A stretch of DNA of 26,844 nt from Baffinella frigidus (GCA_026770585.1 MU647056.1:109427-136270); one strand, 5' to 3'. Positions 1 through 8,403 are shown, counted from the stretch's first letter. Numbers and translations are program-made. The notes: generated by a model from the sequence alone, not told the origin.

Positions 1-136
1 TTAGGGTTTAGGGTTTAGGGTTTAGGGTTTAGGGTTTAGGGTTTAGGGTTTAGGGTTTAGGGTTTAGGGTTTAGGGTTTAGGGTTTAGGGTTTAGAGTTT
101 AGGGTTTAGAGTTCAGGGTTTTGGGATTCGGGTTGC
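1..136 (+). repeat. Telomere-type array (TTTAGGG)n, left edge
   Basis: About 13 exact TTTAGGG units run from base 1 to ~94, then decay into variants (TTTAGAG, TTCAGGG, TTCGGG) by ~136. A left chromosome end should read CCCTAAA on this strand, so the array is in the orientation of an internal or right-facing repeat. It is followed at ~150-164 by a short CCCTAAA stretch on the opposite strand. Confidence 0.95.
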
Positions 137-293
137 GTGTATATTTCCTAACCCCTAAACCCTAAATGGGCTGACACGGACCTGCGCAACGTCGTAATGT
201 TTTACAACCCACGGGGGCTAAAATGATTTGAGAATGGTGTTGTTTTAAATTTGGACCTGCATCACGTCGCACCCGCCCGAGAGGAACGCGGCA

Positions 294-838
294 TATAACA
301 TAACCTCTCATACGATACAATATAATACCATACGATACAATATAATATAATATAATATAATATAATATAATATACGGGACCGATAATGTCGAGGAGCAGG
401 ACGCGACCACCCCAGATCCACGTTATACGGGAGACCTACCGTCGTACATCCAGCCTGTGATAAGGCTCACCCCTCTTTTAGACGTTTCACGGAGCAAATT
501 TTACAACGCACGGCGTGAATTGTAAAAATTGGGACACCATTTTAGAATGATCTTGTTTTACGTTTGTGGCATGGACCTGCATGACGTCGCATCCACCCGA
601 GAGGAAAGCTGCTTCGTACGAAAACGTCGAGGAGCATGACGCGATGACCAGGTCGCATTGTGAGAGGAGAAGCATCTCGAAGAATGCCTGGACGTGACCC
701 AGGACGTGATCAGGACGAGATCAGGACGAGATCAGGATGTGGCGGACATGCATTCCCGTATATCATATTATATTATATTATATTATATTATGTTATCTTA
801 TATTATATTGTATTCTATCGTATAAGAGGTTATATGCC
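294..838. repeat. Large inverted repeat with (TATAA)n arms
   Basis: The left arm (about 294-372) holds CCTCTCATACGATACAATAT followed by a TATAA microsatellite. The right arm (about 755-838) is its imperfect reverse complement, with an ATATT-type microsatellite, TCGTATAAGAGG and TATATGCCG. The spacer contains a direct repeat of GACCTGCATSACGTCGCA (about 255 and 571). No gene is recognised in 137-1210; short frames here are built from the repeats. Confidence 0.75.
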
Positions 839-1145
839 GTAAAATAGGACGTGCGAATGTCGAGGAGCATGACGCGATGACCAGGTCGCATTGCGAGAGG
901 AGAAGCATCTCGAAGAACGCCTGGAAGTGACCCAGGACGTGATCAGGACGAGATCAGGACGAGACCAGGACGAGATCAGGATGTGGCGGACGTGGAGTCC
1001 CAAATAATATTGTATAGGACGTGAATAAGACGTGAGCAGGACGCGATCACGAGGTCGCAGCGCAAGAGCAGCAGCATCTCGAAGAATGCCTTGAAAAAAA
1101 CAGGACGAGATCAAGACGTGACGGACGTGCATTCCCATATAATAT
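628..1145 (+). repeat. Tandem subtelomeric repeat, three units
   Basis: Three successive units begin with a GAGGAGCATGACGCGATGA-like block: about 628-857, 858-1038 and 1039-1145. Each contains AGCATCTCGAAGAAYGCC, a short series of AGGACGAGATC repeats of about 11 bp, then GTGGCGGACRTG. A shortened inverted relative lies at about 2160-2226 (GTCCGCCACGTCC followed by GTCACGTCCCA repeats). Confidence 0.8.
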
Positions 1146-1210
1146 ATTGTATACACACATATTGTATGCACAGAACCCTGACGGAATCGAAATTTTGGGC
1201 GGACGTGTTT

Positions 1211-1348
1211 CCACCAGCCCTCCGAGGTGGACCAAATCAAGGCCAAGGCGTGCGCCAATTCCTCGGGCGGCACCTTTGAAACACAATGTGCCGCCCAAGG
1301 AATGGCTCCAAACAATCGTCGATTTGGTCTGCCTCGCAGGGCTGGTGG
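1211..1348. mobile_element. MITE-like element, family F1 (CCACCA termini)
   Basis: Terminal inverted repeats of about 28 bp (CCACCAGCCCTCCGAGG at the left, the complement of CCACCAGCCCTGCGAGG at the right, both continuing to ACCAAATC) with three mismatches enclose about 80 bp without coding capacity. The same termini recur at 2864, 10373, 20014 and 22440. A short non-autonomous DNA element is the simplest reading; no transposase is present in the window. Confidence 0.75.
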
Positions 1349-1442
1349 TCGGGAGCTCTGAGAGTTGTCGCTGCCACTTTTGACCACACGCTGAAACGAC
1401 ACTGGAGAGAGAGAGAGCGGACCAGGGGTTGGGGCAGAACCA

Positions 1443-1560
1443 CAGGGGTACCTCGCTCATAAGAAACCGCCCGCCCCCCTAGGACTGCCCTAGGACCCTA
1501 GGCATAGTCCTACTGTAGGGTCCTACGAGGAGGCAGTTTCTTATGAGTGAGGTACCCCTG
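1443..1560. mobile_element. MITE-like element, family F2 (CAGGGGTACC termini)
   Basis: A near-perfect 25-bp terminal inverted repeat starts CAGGGGTACCTCGCTCATAA and ends with its complement (one mismatch). The core is rich in CCTAGG/CCTACTGTAGGG palindromes, so the whole 118-bp element can fold into a hairpin. Other copies lie at 20674, 21618 and 21749, with a lone end at ~25136. Confidence 0.85.
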
Positions 1561-1599
1561 CACAGCACACGTCAACGAACCAGCACCACACCACGCAAG

Positions 1600-1735
1600 G
1601 GTTGCTCGTGAATACCCCATACGTCAATAATATACAGGAACCTTTACTTCCTCTTAATCCTATTATATCCTTACATCTTGTTATATCCTTACTTGTTATA
1701 TCCTTACTTCCTCTTAATCCTGTTAATATATTCTT
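1600..1735. repeat. F3 fragment plus TATATCCTTACTT minisatellite
   Basis: Bases ~1608-1640 (GTGAATACCCCATACGTCAA and on) resemble, in reverse orientation, the interior of the F3 elements at 3350 and 3858. The following stretch repeats TTACTTCCTCTTAATCCT and TTATATCCTTAC. No gene is seen. Confidence 0.55.
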
Positions 1736-1818
1736 TTCTGAGAACGGAATCCCTTGGATGCCGAAGCGTCAACGACCCAGGGTTGCTGCAGGTGCAGTTG
1801 TGCTAAATTTGAATGGCT

Positions 1819-2017
1819 TTGTAGTAATCTTCACACACACGTACAAATTTTAACAACACCACATACAAAATACTTCCGCTTCCAGCCTCGAGTGGGGTGG
1901 TGTGGTCCTCGCTCATAAGTAAGTAATTTTAGTAATTTTCACACACAAGTACAAATTTTAACAACACCACATATAAAATACCCCCTCTTCCAGCCTGGAG
2001 TGGGGTGGTGTGGTGCT
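1819..2017 (+). repeat. Tandem direct repeat of about 90 bp, two copies
   Basis: Copies at about 1819-1912 and 1927-2017 share CACACACRWGTACAAATTTT, AACAACACCACATA and CCAGCCTSGAGTGGGGTGGT. A second direct repeat (CACCTGCGAGTACCCGCC, then GGCCCAGCGTGTG) follows at about 2045-2096 and 2233-2283. No protein function is recognised in either. Confidence 0.8.
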
Positions 2018-2407
2018 GCGGCCTGTTGCATGGGAGGGGCGAAGGGGTCGGGAACGCACCTGCGAGTACCCGCCAGGCCCAGCGTGTGCAAGCTCCAAGG
2101 AATTTTGAACAACCCCTAAGCGACAAGACCTAGGCCCCTACGGTAGGCAACCCATACAATATAATGTATGGGAATGCACGTCCGCCACGTCCTAGTCACG
2201 TCCCAGTCACGTCCCAGTCACGTCCGGGCGTGGGTTCGGGAAAGCACCTGCGAGTACCCGCCGGGCCCAGCGTGTGGGAGCTGCGGCGGCGACTTGACAG
2301 GCAGCCGCACTGATGCGAAGAAATCTCTCACCACCTGCAGAGGTGTGGGGGTTAGAGGGGTCCCGGGAGAGCAATAATTGAAAGAGCCATTCCGGCAGGA
2401 CTTCACC

Positions 2408-2539
2408 GCCAGGGCGGAATTTTTGTATTAGTCAACTCACCTGCAAATGTGTAGTAAAGAAGTACCCATTACGGGTACCTCGTTTCTAAGTTGACAGATT
2501 TTGTGGGTGAATTGACTTTAAGAAAATATCCGGCCTGGC
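2408..2539. mobile_element. MITE-like element, family F5 (GCCAGG termini)
   Basis: The inverted termini read GCCAGGGCGGAATTTTTGTA at the left and pair with AAAATATCCGGCCTGGC at the right. Subterminal TTAGTCAACTCACC and GGGTGAATTGACTT also pair. A second copy is at 4458-4596. Confidence 0.7.
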
Positions 2540-2636
2540 AGTGGACTTGGCCGTTCTCAACTTGCCGAATTGCCGACCTGGGAAGTCCCTTTTACCACGA
2601 AACGCGAAACGGTGCGTTCCAAAACGTTCAACGACC

Positions 2637-2796
2637 CCACACAGCGGATTTCGAGGGGATTTGGAATAACGTCTAAGCGATAAGACCTAGGACCCTACGG
2701 TAGGCAATCCGTAGTAGCAGAGGGGATTCCTACGGACAAGGTGACAAAAACTCGGACACTGAGTGCCCAAACATCCCTTCGTAGCCCTCTGTGTGG
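2637..2796. mobile_element. MITE-like element, family F3 (CCACACAG termini)
   Basis: The left terminus CCACACAGCGGATTTCGAGG pairs with the right end CGTAGCCCTCTGTGTGG. The core carries the window-wide palindrome motif CCTACGGTAGG with flanking CTAGGACC. Relatives are at 22510-22647 and 3858-3941, with a truncated copy at 3350. Confidence 0.7.
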
Positions 2797-2863
2797 TTTA
2801 CAAACCTTCTAAAGTCGGCAAGGCGGCACTTCGGCGAGTCGGAAGCGGCCACGTCATACCGGA

Positions 2864-3034
2864 CCACCAACCCTCACAGAAAGACCAAATCGTCGATTTT
2901 CAGACACCAAATTCTCCTTGACAGCCAGGCGAATTCGCCTGGCTACAACTTAAGAAGTCCCAATCTTAGTGTGAAATTAACTTTTGGGGCATGGTCGAAA
3001 ATCGACTGTTTGGTCCTTCCGTGAGGGCTGGCGG
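2864..3034. mobile_element. MITE-like element, F1 family, with central perfect palindrome
   Basis: The termini CCACCAACCCTCACAGAAAG and its right-hand partner (TTCCGTGAGGGCTGGCGG) are followed inward by paired ACCAAATCGTCGATTTT-like segments. A perfect 22-bp palindrome centred on GAATTC (2923-2944, arms AGCCAGGCGAA) lies inside. Confidence 0.75.
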
Positions 3035-3039
3035 GAACA

Positions 3040-3240
3040 GCTCTACGTCGGGGAAATGAAATGCATGGCGGCTATGTACGTCATACCGGAATAGCTCTGC
3101 ACGTCACACCGGAATGGCTCTACACACGTGATACCGGAAAAGCTCTACGAGCATGGCGTAGAGGCGTAGAATAGCTCTACGTATTCTACGCCTCTAAACG
3201 TAGAGGCGTAGAGGCGTACGTATTCTAGGCCTCTAAACCC
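3040..3240. repeat. Degenerate tandem repeat and palindromes (AGCTCTAC)
   Basis: GTCATACCGGAATAGCTCT-like units recur about every 35 bp from ~3035 to ~3160. They are followed by a palindrome-rich stretch in which GTAGAGGCGTAGAAT pairs with ATTCTACGCCTCTA, ending in CCCTAAACCCTTAAA at 3235. No gene is seen. Confidence 0.6.
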
Positions 3241-3314
3241 TAAACCCTTAAAGTCAAATGCCTGCATTTCCACAACGCGAGGCCAGGCATGAGAAGGTTC
3301 CCAGTGGCGAACGA

Positions 3315-3414
3315 GCTGGGAGGGGGGGCGATCGGCACGCACGCACCCTCCCCACATAGCCTACCGTAGGGTCCTGTACATGATTGCCGTGTGGGGTGTT
3401 CACGAAATCCCTTG
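3315..3414 (+). repeat. About 100-bp duplication, copy 1 (contains truncated F3)
   Basis: This stretch (CTGGGAGGGGGGGCGATCGG through GTTCACGAAATCCCTT) is repeated almost exactly at about 3822-3921. The downstream copy keeps the right terminus of an F3 element (CTGTGTGGGG); this copy lacks it. Confidence 0.8.
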
Positions 3415-3614
3415 GCAGTGGCGAACGAGCCCCCCGGGTGGACTTGCAAGAGTTCAGATGAGGGGATTATGGTTGGCGTGAGGGGAGGGAGGTGGATTCT
3501 CCCTGAACCATAACGATCGATTCCGCTCTCACACCCAGGATTCTGTGATTTTGTGGGTATGCAAGAAACTTGATCGCTCTGCCACCTTGGAAATGCAGCA
3601 GCTGGGAGAAACTT

Positions 3615-3782
3615 GATCTAATCGCGGCGAGTATTCATGATGAATACGATTTCGGGGATCTCCGATCCGATATTGGTGTATCTTAAGACTATAAATTAAG
3701 TCAAGATAGACGACTGTCTTATTTTTACCCCTTAAGATATACAAAAATCGTATTCATCATGAATACTCGACCGGATGAGATC
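3615..3782. mobile_element. MITE-like element, family F4 (CGAGTATTCAT core)
   Basis: Inverted repeats of about 40 bp begin GATCTAATCGCGGCGAG at the left and GATCTCATCCGGTCGAG at the right, both continuing TATTCATGATGAATACGATT. The stretch between the CGAG ends (3628-3769) is 142 bp, the same as in the second copy at 10994-11135. A direct duplication of about 35 bp (GATCGCTCTGC...GCAGCAGCTGG) flanks the element. Confidence 0.8.
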
Positions 3783-3857
3783 GCTCTGCAACGATGGAAA
3801 TGCAGCAGCTGGAAATGCAGCAGCTGGGAGGGGGGGCGATCGGCAGGCACGCACCCT

Positions 3858-3941
3858 CCCCACATAGCCTACCGTAGGGTCCTGTACATGATTGCCGTAT
3901 GGGGTGTTCACGAAATCCCTTCGGTAGCCGGCTGTGTGGGG
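3858..3941. mobile_element. MITE-like element, short F3 copy
   Basis: CCCCACATAGCCTACCG at the left pairs with CGGTAGCCGGCTGTGTGGGG at the right. The core contains CTACCGTAGGGTCCT and GTACATGATTGCCGTATGG. It lies within the ~100-bp duplication shared with 3315-3414. Confidence 0.7.
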
Positions 3942-4208
3942 AGATCGCGGATGCAGTCCCAGAACTCTGTCCTCACAGTGGGCCCTCAACCCTAACAATG
4001 GAGCAGCTGAGAGCTGGGGCGAGTGTCTGGCGGTCTCCCCCTACGCAAAAAGACCTGTGACCCTACGGTAGGCAACCCGTAGGGACATAGGGGGGGTCCT
4101 ACGAATGATGTTTAACATTGTGTCTCGTCCTCGCTCGGCAGCGGAACGGCCCCTAAACGCTAACGATGGAAATGGAGCAGCTGGGAGGGGGGGCGAGTGC
4201 CTGGCGGT

Positions 4209-4447
4209 CAGTGCAGAGCACTATCGTCGCATCTTTCCTGCGAAGCGTGTTCGGGATTCTCAGCCCAATGGCTCCAATGGCTCCAATATCTCCATCTCCA
4301 CAATGGCTCCAAAAGCTCTAATAGCTTCAATGGCTCCAAGAGCTCTACTAAATTTTCAATGGCTCCAATGGCTCCAATAGTCTGTGCAGAGCACCATCGT
4401 CGCATCCTTCCTGCAAAGCATTTTCAGGATTCTCAGTCCAATGGCTC
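4209..4447 (+). repeat. 67-bp direct repeat around an AATGGCTCC minisatellite
   Basis: Copies at about 4209-4273 and 4381-4447 share GCAGAGCACYATCGTCGCAT and GGATTCTCAGYCCAATGG. Between them lie imperfect 9-bp CAATGGCTC repeats. Open frames across this stretch are repeat-driven and not convincing as genes. Confidence 0.75.
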
Positions 4448-4457
4448 CAATACACTG

Positions 4458-4596
4458 CTAGCCAGGATTTTTTGCTCAAGTCAACCTCCCGTTGAAACTG
4501 TCCACTTAAGAATCCCGGAAGCCATGGTGGCGTCCATTTTACTACACATCTCTCCCATTTTGTTCAAAGTTGACTAATACAAAATCTTCTGGCTAG
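4458..4596. mobile_element. MITE-like element, F5 family, second copy
   Basis: CTAGCCAGGATTTTTTGCTC at the left pairs with ACAAAATCTTCTGGCTAG at the right, with paired AAGTCAAC / GTTGACTA inside. It is inserted between minisatellite blocks of the 9-bp GGCTCCAAT type. Confidence 0.7.
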
Positions 4597-4605
4597 GAGT
4601 GCAAT

Positions 4606-4745
4606 AGCTCAAATAGCTCCAGTTGATCCCCAATATCTCCAATATCTCCGATAGCTCCAAAAGCGCCAATAGCTCCAATAGCTCCAATAGCTCCAATTAA
4701 TCCAATAGCTCCAATAGTTCCAATTGATCCAATAGCTCCAATAGT
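4606..4745 (+). repeat. 9-bp minisatellite (CAATAGCTC)n
   Basis: About 15 units of CAATAGCTC and close variants (CAATATCTC, CAATTGATC, CAATTAATC). The 9-bp period keeps a frame open, giving a false Trp/Tyr/Ser-rich peptide on the minus strand. Confidence 0.85.
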
Positions 4746-4979
4746 GAGTCCGGGGATGCGGCGCCCGAAGGACTCCCGGGGAAAGGCGGTCTGAAGCCCT
4801 GAACCTTACACCCTCAACCCCAAACTCTACATGCCTTTCGCTCGCTGCGCAGGAACGGCCCACAGCTACTTCCAGTGTGATTTCTTTTGTGAAACCGAAT
4901 TCGGGGGGGGGGGGGTGCACTCCACCCTGGGGCCATGCGTTGAGGCCGGCGTCTGGATTTCGGGTCCGACCCATGTTTC

Positions 4980-5400
4980 ATTGACTCGAGGCACTTGACT
5001 TAAAAAGAGGTTGACTAAACAGAGTCGACTTCAGAGAGTTGGCTTGAGAAAGTTAAATTAAGGGGGTTAACTTAAGAGAGTTGACGTAACAAGCTTCGGG
5101 TGTGCACCCGTGAGCCACGTGCTGCGCCGAAACAACCCGCGCGAAGTCTTTCAACGGTGGTCACGCGGTGGTCACGCGGTTCTTGTGCCCCCATTACCCG
5201 CGGATCAGGTTCGTGTGCCCCCGTTAACCAACGGATAGGGTGCACGGATGCAGGCGGGGGGTAACCGCGCGCCATCGACTCAAGGGAGTTTTCTGAAGGG
5301 GGTTGACTTAAGAGACTTGAGTTGACTTAAAACAATCGGGTGCGCACCCGTGCGCCACGTGCTGCGCCGAGACCGCCCGCGCGAAGTCTTTCAGGGACGT
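4980..5400 (+). repeat. Duplicated unit with GTTGACTTAAGAGA repeats
   Basis: Degenerate repeats of about 14 bp of the GTTGACTTAAGAGA type (4980-5092 and 5276-5335) each lead into the same GC-rich block: a CGGGTGYGCACCCG palindrome, GCCACGTGCTGCGCCGA, then CGCGCGAAGTCTTTCA (5095-5155 and 5337-5394). The period is about 240-300 bp. No gene is recognised. Confidence 0.75.
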
Positions 5401-5421
5401 GTTCAACCTGCGACGGGGTTC

Positions 5422-5525
5422 GGTGTGTTTATGAAGGTTTATGTGTGTTTATGAAAGTTTTAGGTGTGGTTATGAAGGTTGAGGTGTGTTTATGAGGATG
5501 TTTAGGTGTGTTTATGAAGAGTTTA
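5422..5525 (+). repeat. Minisatellite of GTGTGTTTATGAAGGTTTA type
   Basis: Five imperfect units of about 20 bp. The following 5526-5930 shows no repeat I recognise and no convincing gene. The 111-codon frame starting at 5508 begins inside the minisatellite and has no recognisable domain. Confidence 0.7.
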
Positions 5526-5965
5526 TCAAGGGGTTCGGTGGTCTTTCAGAGCAAAGCTTTCAGAGACATGTTCAACCAGCAAGCAAAGCCCGCACATCGC
5601 TCAACTAAATCCCCTGGCTCCCTCGTTTTTCGCTTTTTCTCGTTTTATCCGTGTGTCGATCCTGTCAAAATCTTCTCTTGTTCATTATTACTCTCGATAC
5701 TGGGCCAAAATAGGCCCTTAAGCCTTGAGTTGAGTGATACAATAGTCAAATCGCCCCCCGGCGCCCTTCATTCACACACCGCGACCCCTTGCTTCTCTTG
5801 CTTCTCTGAAAGCGCTACCCGCCGCGACAAAAATCGAGAGTGAGACGTCTCAAAGCCAAAGGGAACACCATTACTCTTCCCGGTTCAGTTTTCCTCCCAG
5901 CAAACAAGCGGACCGTTTCCTTGGGAAAAAAACCCACCTGAACCGCTCCTATTAATCAAATTTAC

Positions 5966-6345
5966 GACACAAATGCTTTACTATTACTACTACACAAATA
6001 CTGTACTATTACAAGTATGACCCAATCGTGTGGTAAATTTCGTTGCCCAGAAGCAATTAATTAATACTTTTGCGGAGATTAATCCGCTCACGTAACTAGC
6101 CATATATTGGCCAGGCGCGAGGTTGGAACACCTTATCCTGGTACACATATTTACAACCCCACATATAAATAGGCTCCTCTAGCATTCTCGAGAGGGAAAG
6201 CCCACCTGAACTTCTCCTTCTGCGCGTCGTGCAGATTATCGAAATTTACTACACAAACGCTTTACTATTACTAGTATGAACCAATCGTGTGGTAAATTTC
6301 ACCCAATCGCCCAGAAGCAATTAAACAATACTTTGGCGGAGATTA
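5966..6345 (+). repeat. Direct repeat of AT-rich element remnants related to F6
   Basis: Two related blocks (about 5966-6095 and 6238-6345) share CTTTACTATTACTA, CCAATCGTGTGGTAAATTTC, CCCAGAAGCAATTAA and a GCGGAGATTAA tail. Their paired ends (AAATTTACGACACAAA / GTGTGGTAAATTT) look like decayed copies of the F6 inverted repeat at 7096-7172. Confidence 0.6.
6206..6240 (-). pseudogene. Module P, partial exon copy 1
   Basis: On the minus strand this encodes DNLHDAQKEKFR followed by a possible donor (TTCAG/GTGGGC). It repeats the 3' end of the exon at 6525-6670 with identical residues. Upstream exon sequence is absent, so the copy is a fragment. Confidence 0.6.
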
Positions 6346-6347
6346 AC

Positions 6348-6395
6348 CTGAACTTCTCCTTCTGCGCGTCATGCAGTTTGTCCGTATCTCGGCAT
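6348..6395 (-). pseudogene. Module P, partial exon copy 2
   Basis: The minus strand encodes RDTDKLHDAQKEKFR then the donor-like TTCAG/GTTAATC. The 20 bp beyond the donor (ATCTCCGCCAAAG region) is shared with the copy at 6525. Homology stops about 48 bp into the exon. Confidence 0.6.
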
Positions 6396-6524
6396 CATCA
6401 GTTTTGAAGGATCTCCAGCACACATGAACTGTCCATCTACTTAACTGTCCATCTACGGCTTTTTTTTTTAGCGATGAGACGAAATCAAGTGGGACAGAGC
6501 TAGAACACTTTGGCGGAGATTAAC

Positions 6525-6670
6525 CTGAACTTCTCCTTCTGAGCATCGTGCAGATTGTCCGTGTACCGCACGTGCACCCCGATCAGAAACCCCCTCCCCC
6601 CGCCCTTCCGGAATCGCTGCTCCTTGGCCCATTCGGCAGCGCGCGCGCGCAGCTCGATGGGCCATCGACA
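6525..6670 (-). pseudogene. Module P, complete exon-like segment, possible glycosyltransferase fragment
   Basis: On the minus strand a pyrimidine-rich acceptor (GGGTTTGCAG, cut at 6671/6670) opens a 146-bp frame that closes at a donor TTCAG/GTTAATC (6525/6524). It encodes CRWPIELRARAAEWAKEQ, a Gly/Arg linker, then GVHVRYTDNLHDAQKEKFR. The GVHVRYTD stretch resembles the basic donor-binding motif of fucosyltransferase-like enzymes (family knowledge; the match is short, so this is only a suggestion). Two truncated copies downstream on the same strand keep DNLHDAQKEKFR. A GCGCGCGCGCGC run encodes the RARA residues. I call it a gene remnant because no complete reading frame joins it; it could be one exon of a live gene. 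Confidence 0.5.
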
Positions 6671-6718
6671 CTGCAAACCCCCGCCACACATCAACAAAAA
6701 CCACAAAAGAAAATGTCA

Positions 6719-7015
6719 TTGGGGACAAAGGGTTAAATTTGAACGATTCCCTGGGTCGATTCGGAGGAGGTTTGTATGAGCCGCCGCATTGTCCCAGGCA
6801 ACGAACAAGTAGACTGTTGCCAAGCTGACATGCTGGGTGTGCGGTACAAATCTTTCAACGTTGGAGCGGAAAAGAGCCCGGGCTCGCCAAATCGCCTCGC
6901 CCAAATAGACCGAGACAAAGCTGGGCTCTCTCTCTGCAGATACGGGATGACCTCGTATGCCAAAGACGTGATGACGCTCCTCCTCGAAAAACGTGGAGGT
7001 TCGAACAACCTTAGA
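6719..7015 (-). pseudogene. Open minus-strand frame of 99 codons, unknown protein
   Basis: The frame is open from 7015 to a TGA at 6716 and reads, among others, TFFEEERHHVFGIRGHP, SFVSVYLGEAIWRARALF and HVSLATVYLFVAWDNAAAH, ending HTNLLRIDPGNRSN. It stands in the same frame as, and directly upstream of, the module P exon, separated by a plausible acceptor. The tail (LLRIDPGN) resembles sequence beyond module Q at 7705 and 7806. A second frame is also open over 91 codons here, so the choice of frame rests on the resemblance to the other copies. Function unknown. Confidence 0.35.
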
Positions 7016-7095
7016 CTATGCGTCTCGACATGAATGCATGTTGGGACAGGATGCTGCTACCTGGGTATCCAGGGAAACCTATTTTTCTTTCATTT

Positions 7096-7172
7096 CCTTG
7101 CAACGAAAATTACTACACAATTCGTTCTTACTAGTAATATTTTAAAAATGCGTAGTAATTTTCGTTGCCAGG
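7096..7172. mobile_element. MITE-like hairpin element, family F6
   Basis: A 77-bp hairpin: CCTTGCAACGAAAATTACTA at the left pairs with the complement of CCTGGCAACGAAAATTACTA at the right, with one mismatch in the first 20 bp. Confidence 0.8.
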
Positions 7173-7183
7173 AACCACACGGT

Positions 7184-7236
7184 GGGCTTCGAAGGTTTCG
7201 TTGACCCTTGATTCCGGGGTGTTACGTGACCAATTT
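7184..7236 (+). repeat. Dispersed repeat, inverted copy near the right end
   Basis: GGTGGGCTTCGAAGGTTTCG and GGGGTGTTACGTGACCAA recur on the opposite strand at 25651-25720. This links the two ends of the window. 7237-7417 holds nothing else I recognise. Confidence 0.65.
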
Positions 7237-7417
7237 GCAGAGAAATTCATTAAAGTTAATTGTCTTCAGGTAAGTTGACTTTTGATGAAAGGTTCGTAGT
7301 CCACCGAGTGGATGCAAGAGAAATAGGTTTCCCCGGATAAGGTTGTTCACACCTCCACGCGCCGTGGGCTCCCTACGGAAGACTAGCTCCGCCTCAGTCG
7401 AGTTGACTGACTATTTT

Positions 7418-7480
7418 CACAGAGACAGCGCTAGGGAGGTTGGCACCGCAGAGTAGAAGGCGACCTTGCTCCGCACCAAG
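7418..7480 (-). pseudogene. Module Q, partial copy
   Basis: The minus strand reads VRSKVAFYSAV, matching SKLAFYSAV of the longer copy at 7806-7904, followed by GGTGCCAACC. A degenerate TTTAGGG stretch begins next to it. Confidence 0.5.
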
Positions 7481-7484
7481 TTTA

Positions 7485-7593
7485 TGGCTTATGGTTTAGG
7501 GTCTAGTTTCTAGGGTTTAGGATTTAGGGTTTAGATTGAATCGGAGGTTTAGGGTTTAGGATTTAGGGTTTAGGGTTTAGAGTTTAGGGTTTG
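7485..7593 (+). repeat. Degenerate TTTAGGG array
   Basis: TTTAGGG units with variants (GATTTAGG, GTCTAG, TTTGG), interrupted by TTGAATCGGAGG. It lies between two module Q copies. Confidence 0.85.
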
Positions 7594-7595
7594 GA

Positions 7596-7650
7596 TTGAA
7601 CTGCGGAGTAGAAGGCGAGCTTGCACCGCGCGAAGTGCGAGTCACTCAAC
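7596..7650 (-). pseudogene. Module Q, partial copy
   Basis: The minus strand encodes HFARCKLAFYSAV. Homology to the other copies breaks exactly at TCCGCAG, after which CCCTAAA-type repeat follows on this strand. A remnant of the neighbouring sequence (GTGACAGCCCTCCTCCGATT, minus strand) is at 7705-7742. Confidence 0.5.
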
Positions 7651-7805
7651 GATTTTCGGATATAATCGGTCGCAAACGCAAGTACCGACACCAAGTAAGA
7701 TTGAGTGATTCCCAGGAGTGAATCGGAGGAGGGCTGTCACCACGGTGACTCATGAGACTGGCGGTGCCAAAGAACAGGCAAATCGCACAGTTCCCGGGAA
7801 CACAC

Positions 7806-7904
7806 AGTTCCCTGGGCCGACTCGGGGGAGGGTTGTCACCGCGGAGTAGAAGGCAAGCTTGCTCCGCGCGAAATTCGCGTCACTCATCGCTGACGGTCGC
7901 ACCT
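7806..7904 (-). pseudogene. Module Q, longest copy
   Basis: The minus strand carries a CTGACAG acceptor-like end, then a frame reading VRPSAMSDANFARSKLAFYS and AVTTLPRVGPGN. The break TCCGCG/GTGACA is a possible donor, so AVTTLPRVGPGN may be intronic. Three acceptor-side copies keep AG/GTGCGACC. No domain is recognised. Confidence 0.5.
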
Positions 7905-8130
7905 GTCAGAGAGCTTCATTTAGGGCTTAGGGCTTAGTGTTTATAGAGGAAATTTGATGGCTCAGGGCTTAGTGTGAGAGGGATTTTTATAACTTAGGGC
8001 TTAGTGTTTATCTACCTGGCAGGTGAGACTCACCGCTGGTCGCACCTGGGAGAGAGAGAGAGCATTGTGAGGGGGAAACTCCTTGCTTCAGAGGGTGGGT
8101 GGTGTGCAGGGTGCAGGGCGTGGGGTTGGG

Positions 8131-8174
8131 CACAGGGCGAAGTTCGCATCACTCATCGCTGACGGTCGCACCTG
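8131..8174 (-). pseudogene. Module Q, 5' part only
   Basis: The minus strand has AGCACAG/GTGCGACCGTCAGCG and encodes SAMSDANFA, then departs into unrelated GC-rich sequence. A third acceptor-like copy (CTCCCAG/GTGCGACC) is at about 8021-8050. Confidence 0.5.
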
Positions 8175-8177
8175 TGC

Positions 8178-8345
8178 TTGGGGCTTAGGGTTTAGGGTTT
8201 AGGATTTAGGGTTTGGGGTTTAGGGTCTAGGGTTTAGGGTTTAGGGTTTAGGGTCCAGGGTCCAGGGTCCAGGATTTAGGGTTTGGGGTTTAGCATTTTG
8301 GGGTTAGGGCTGAGGCGTTAGTGCTTGGGGGGTAGGGTGCTAGAG
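8178..8345 (+). repeat. Degenerate TTTAGGG array
   Basis: TTTAGGG units mixed with GGTCCAG and TTTGGGG variants. Adjacent 7920-8015 repeats GGGCTTAGTGTTTAT three times. Confidence 0.9.
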
Positions 8346-8403
8346 AGAGATAACCGTTTCAGAAGCGTGAGAGAATACGAGGATGGTGCGCAGTGAAATC
8401 TCC

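Noticed and set aside
628-1145. CRISPR-like array
   Set aside because: Repeats are long, directly tandem and lack unique spacers; eukaryotic context.
4609-4974. 121-codon minus-strand Trp/Tyr/Ser-rich frame
   Set aside because: Translation of the 9-bp minisatellite.
5508-5843. 111-codon plus-strand frame
   Set aside because: Starts inside a minisatellite; no domain, no copies, no splice support.
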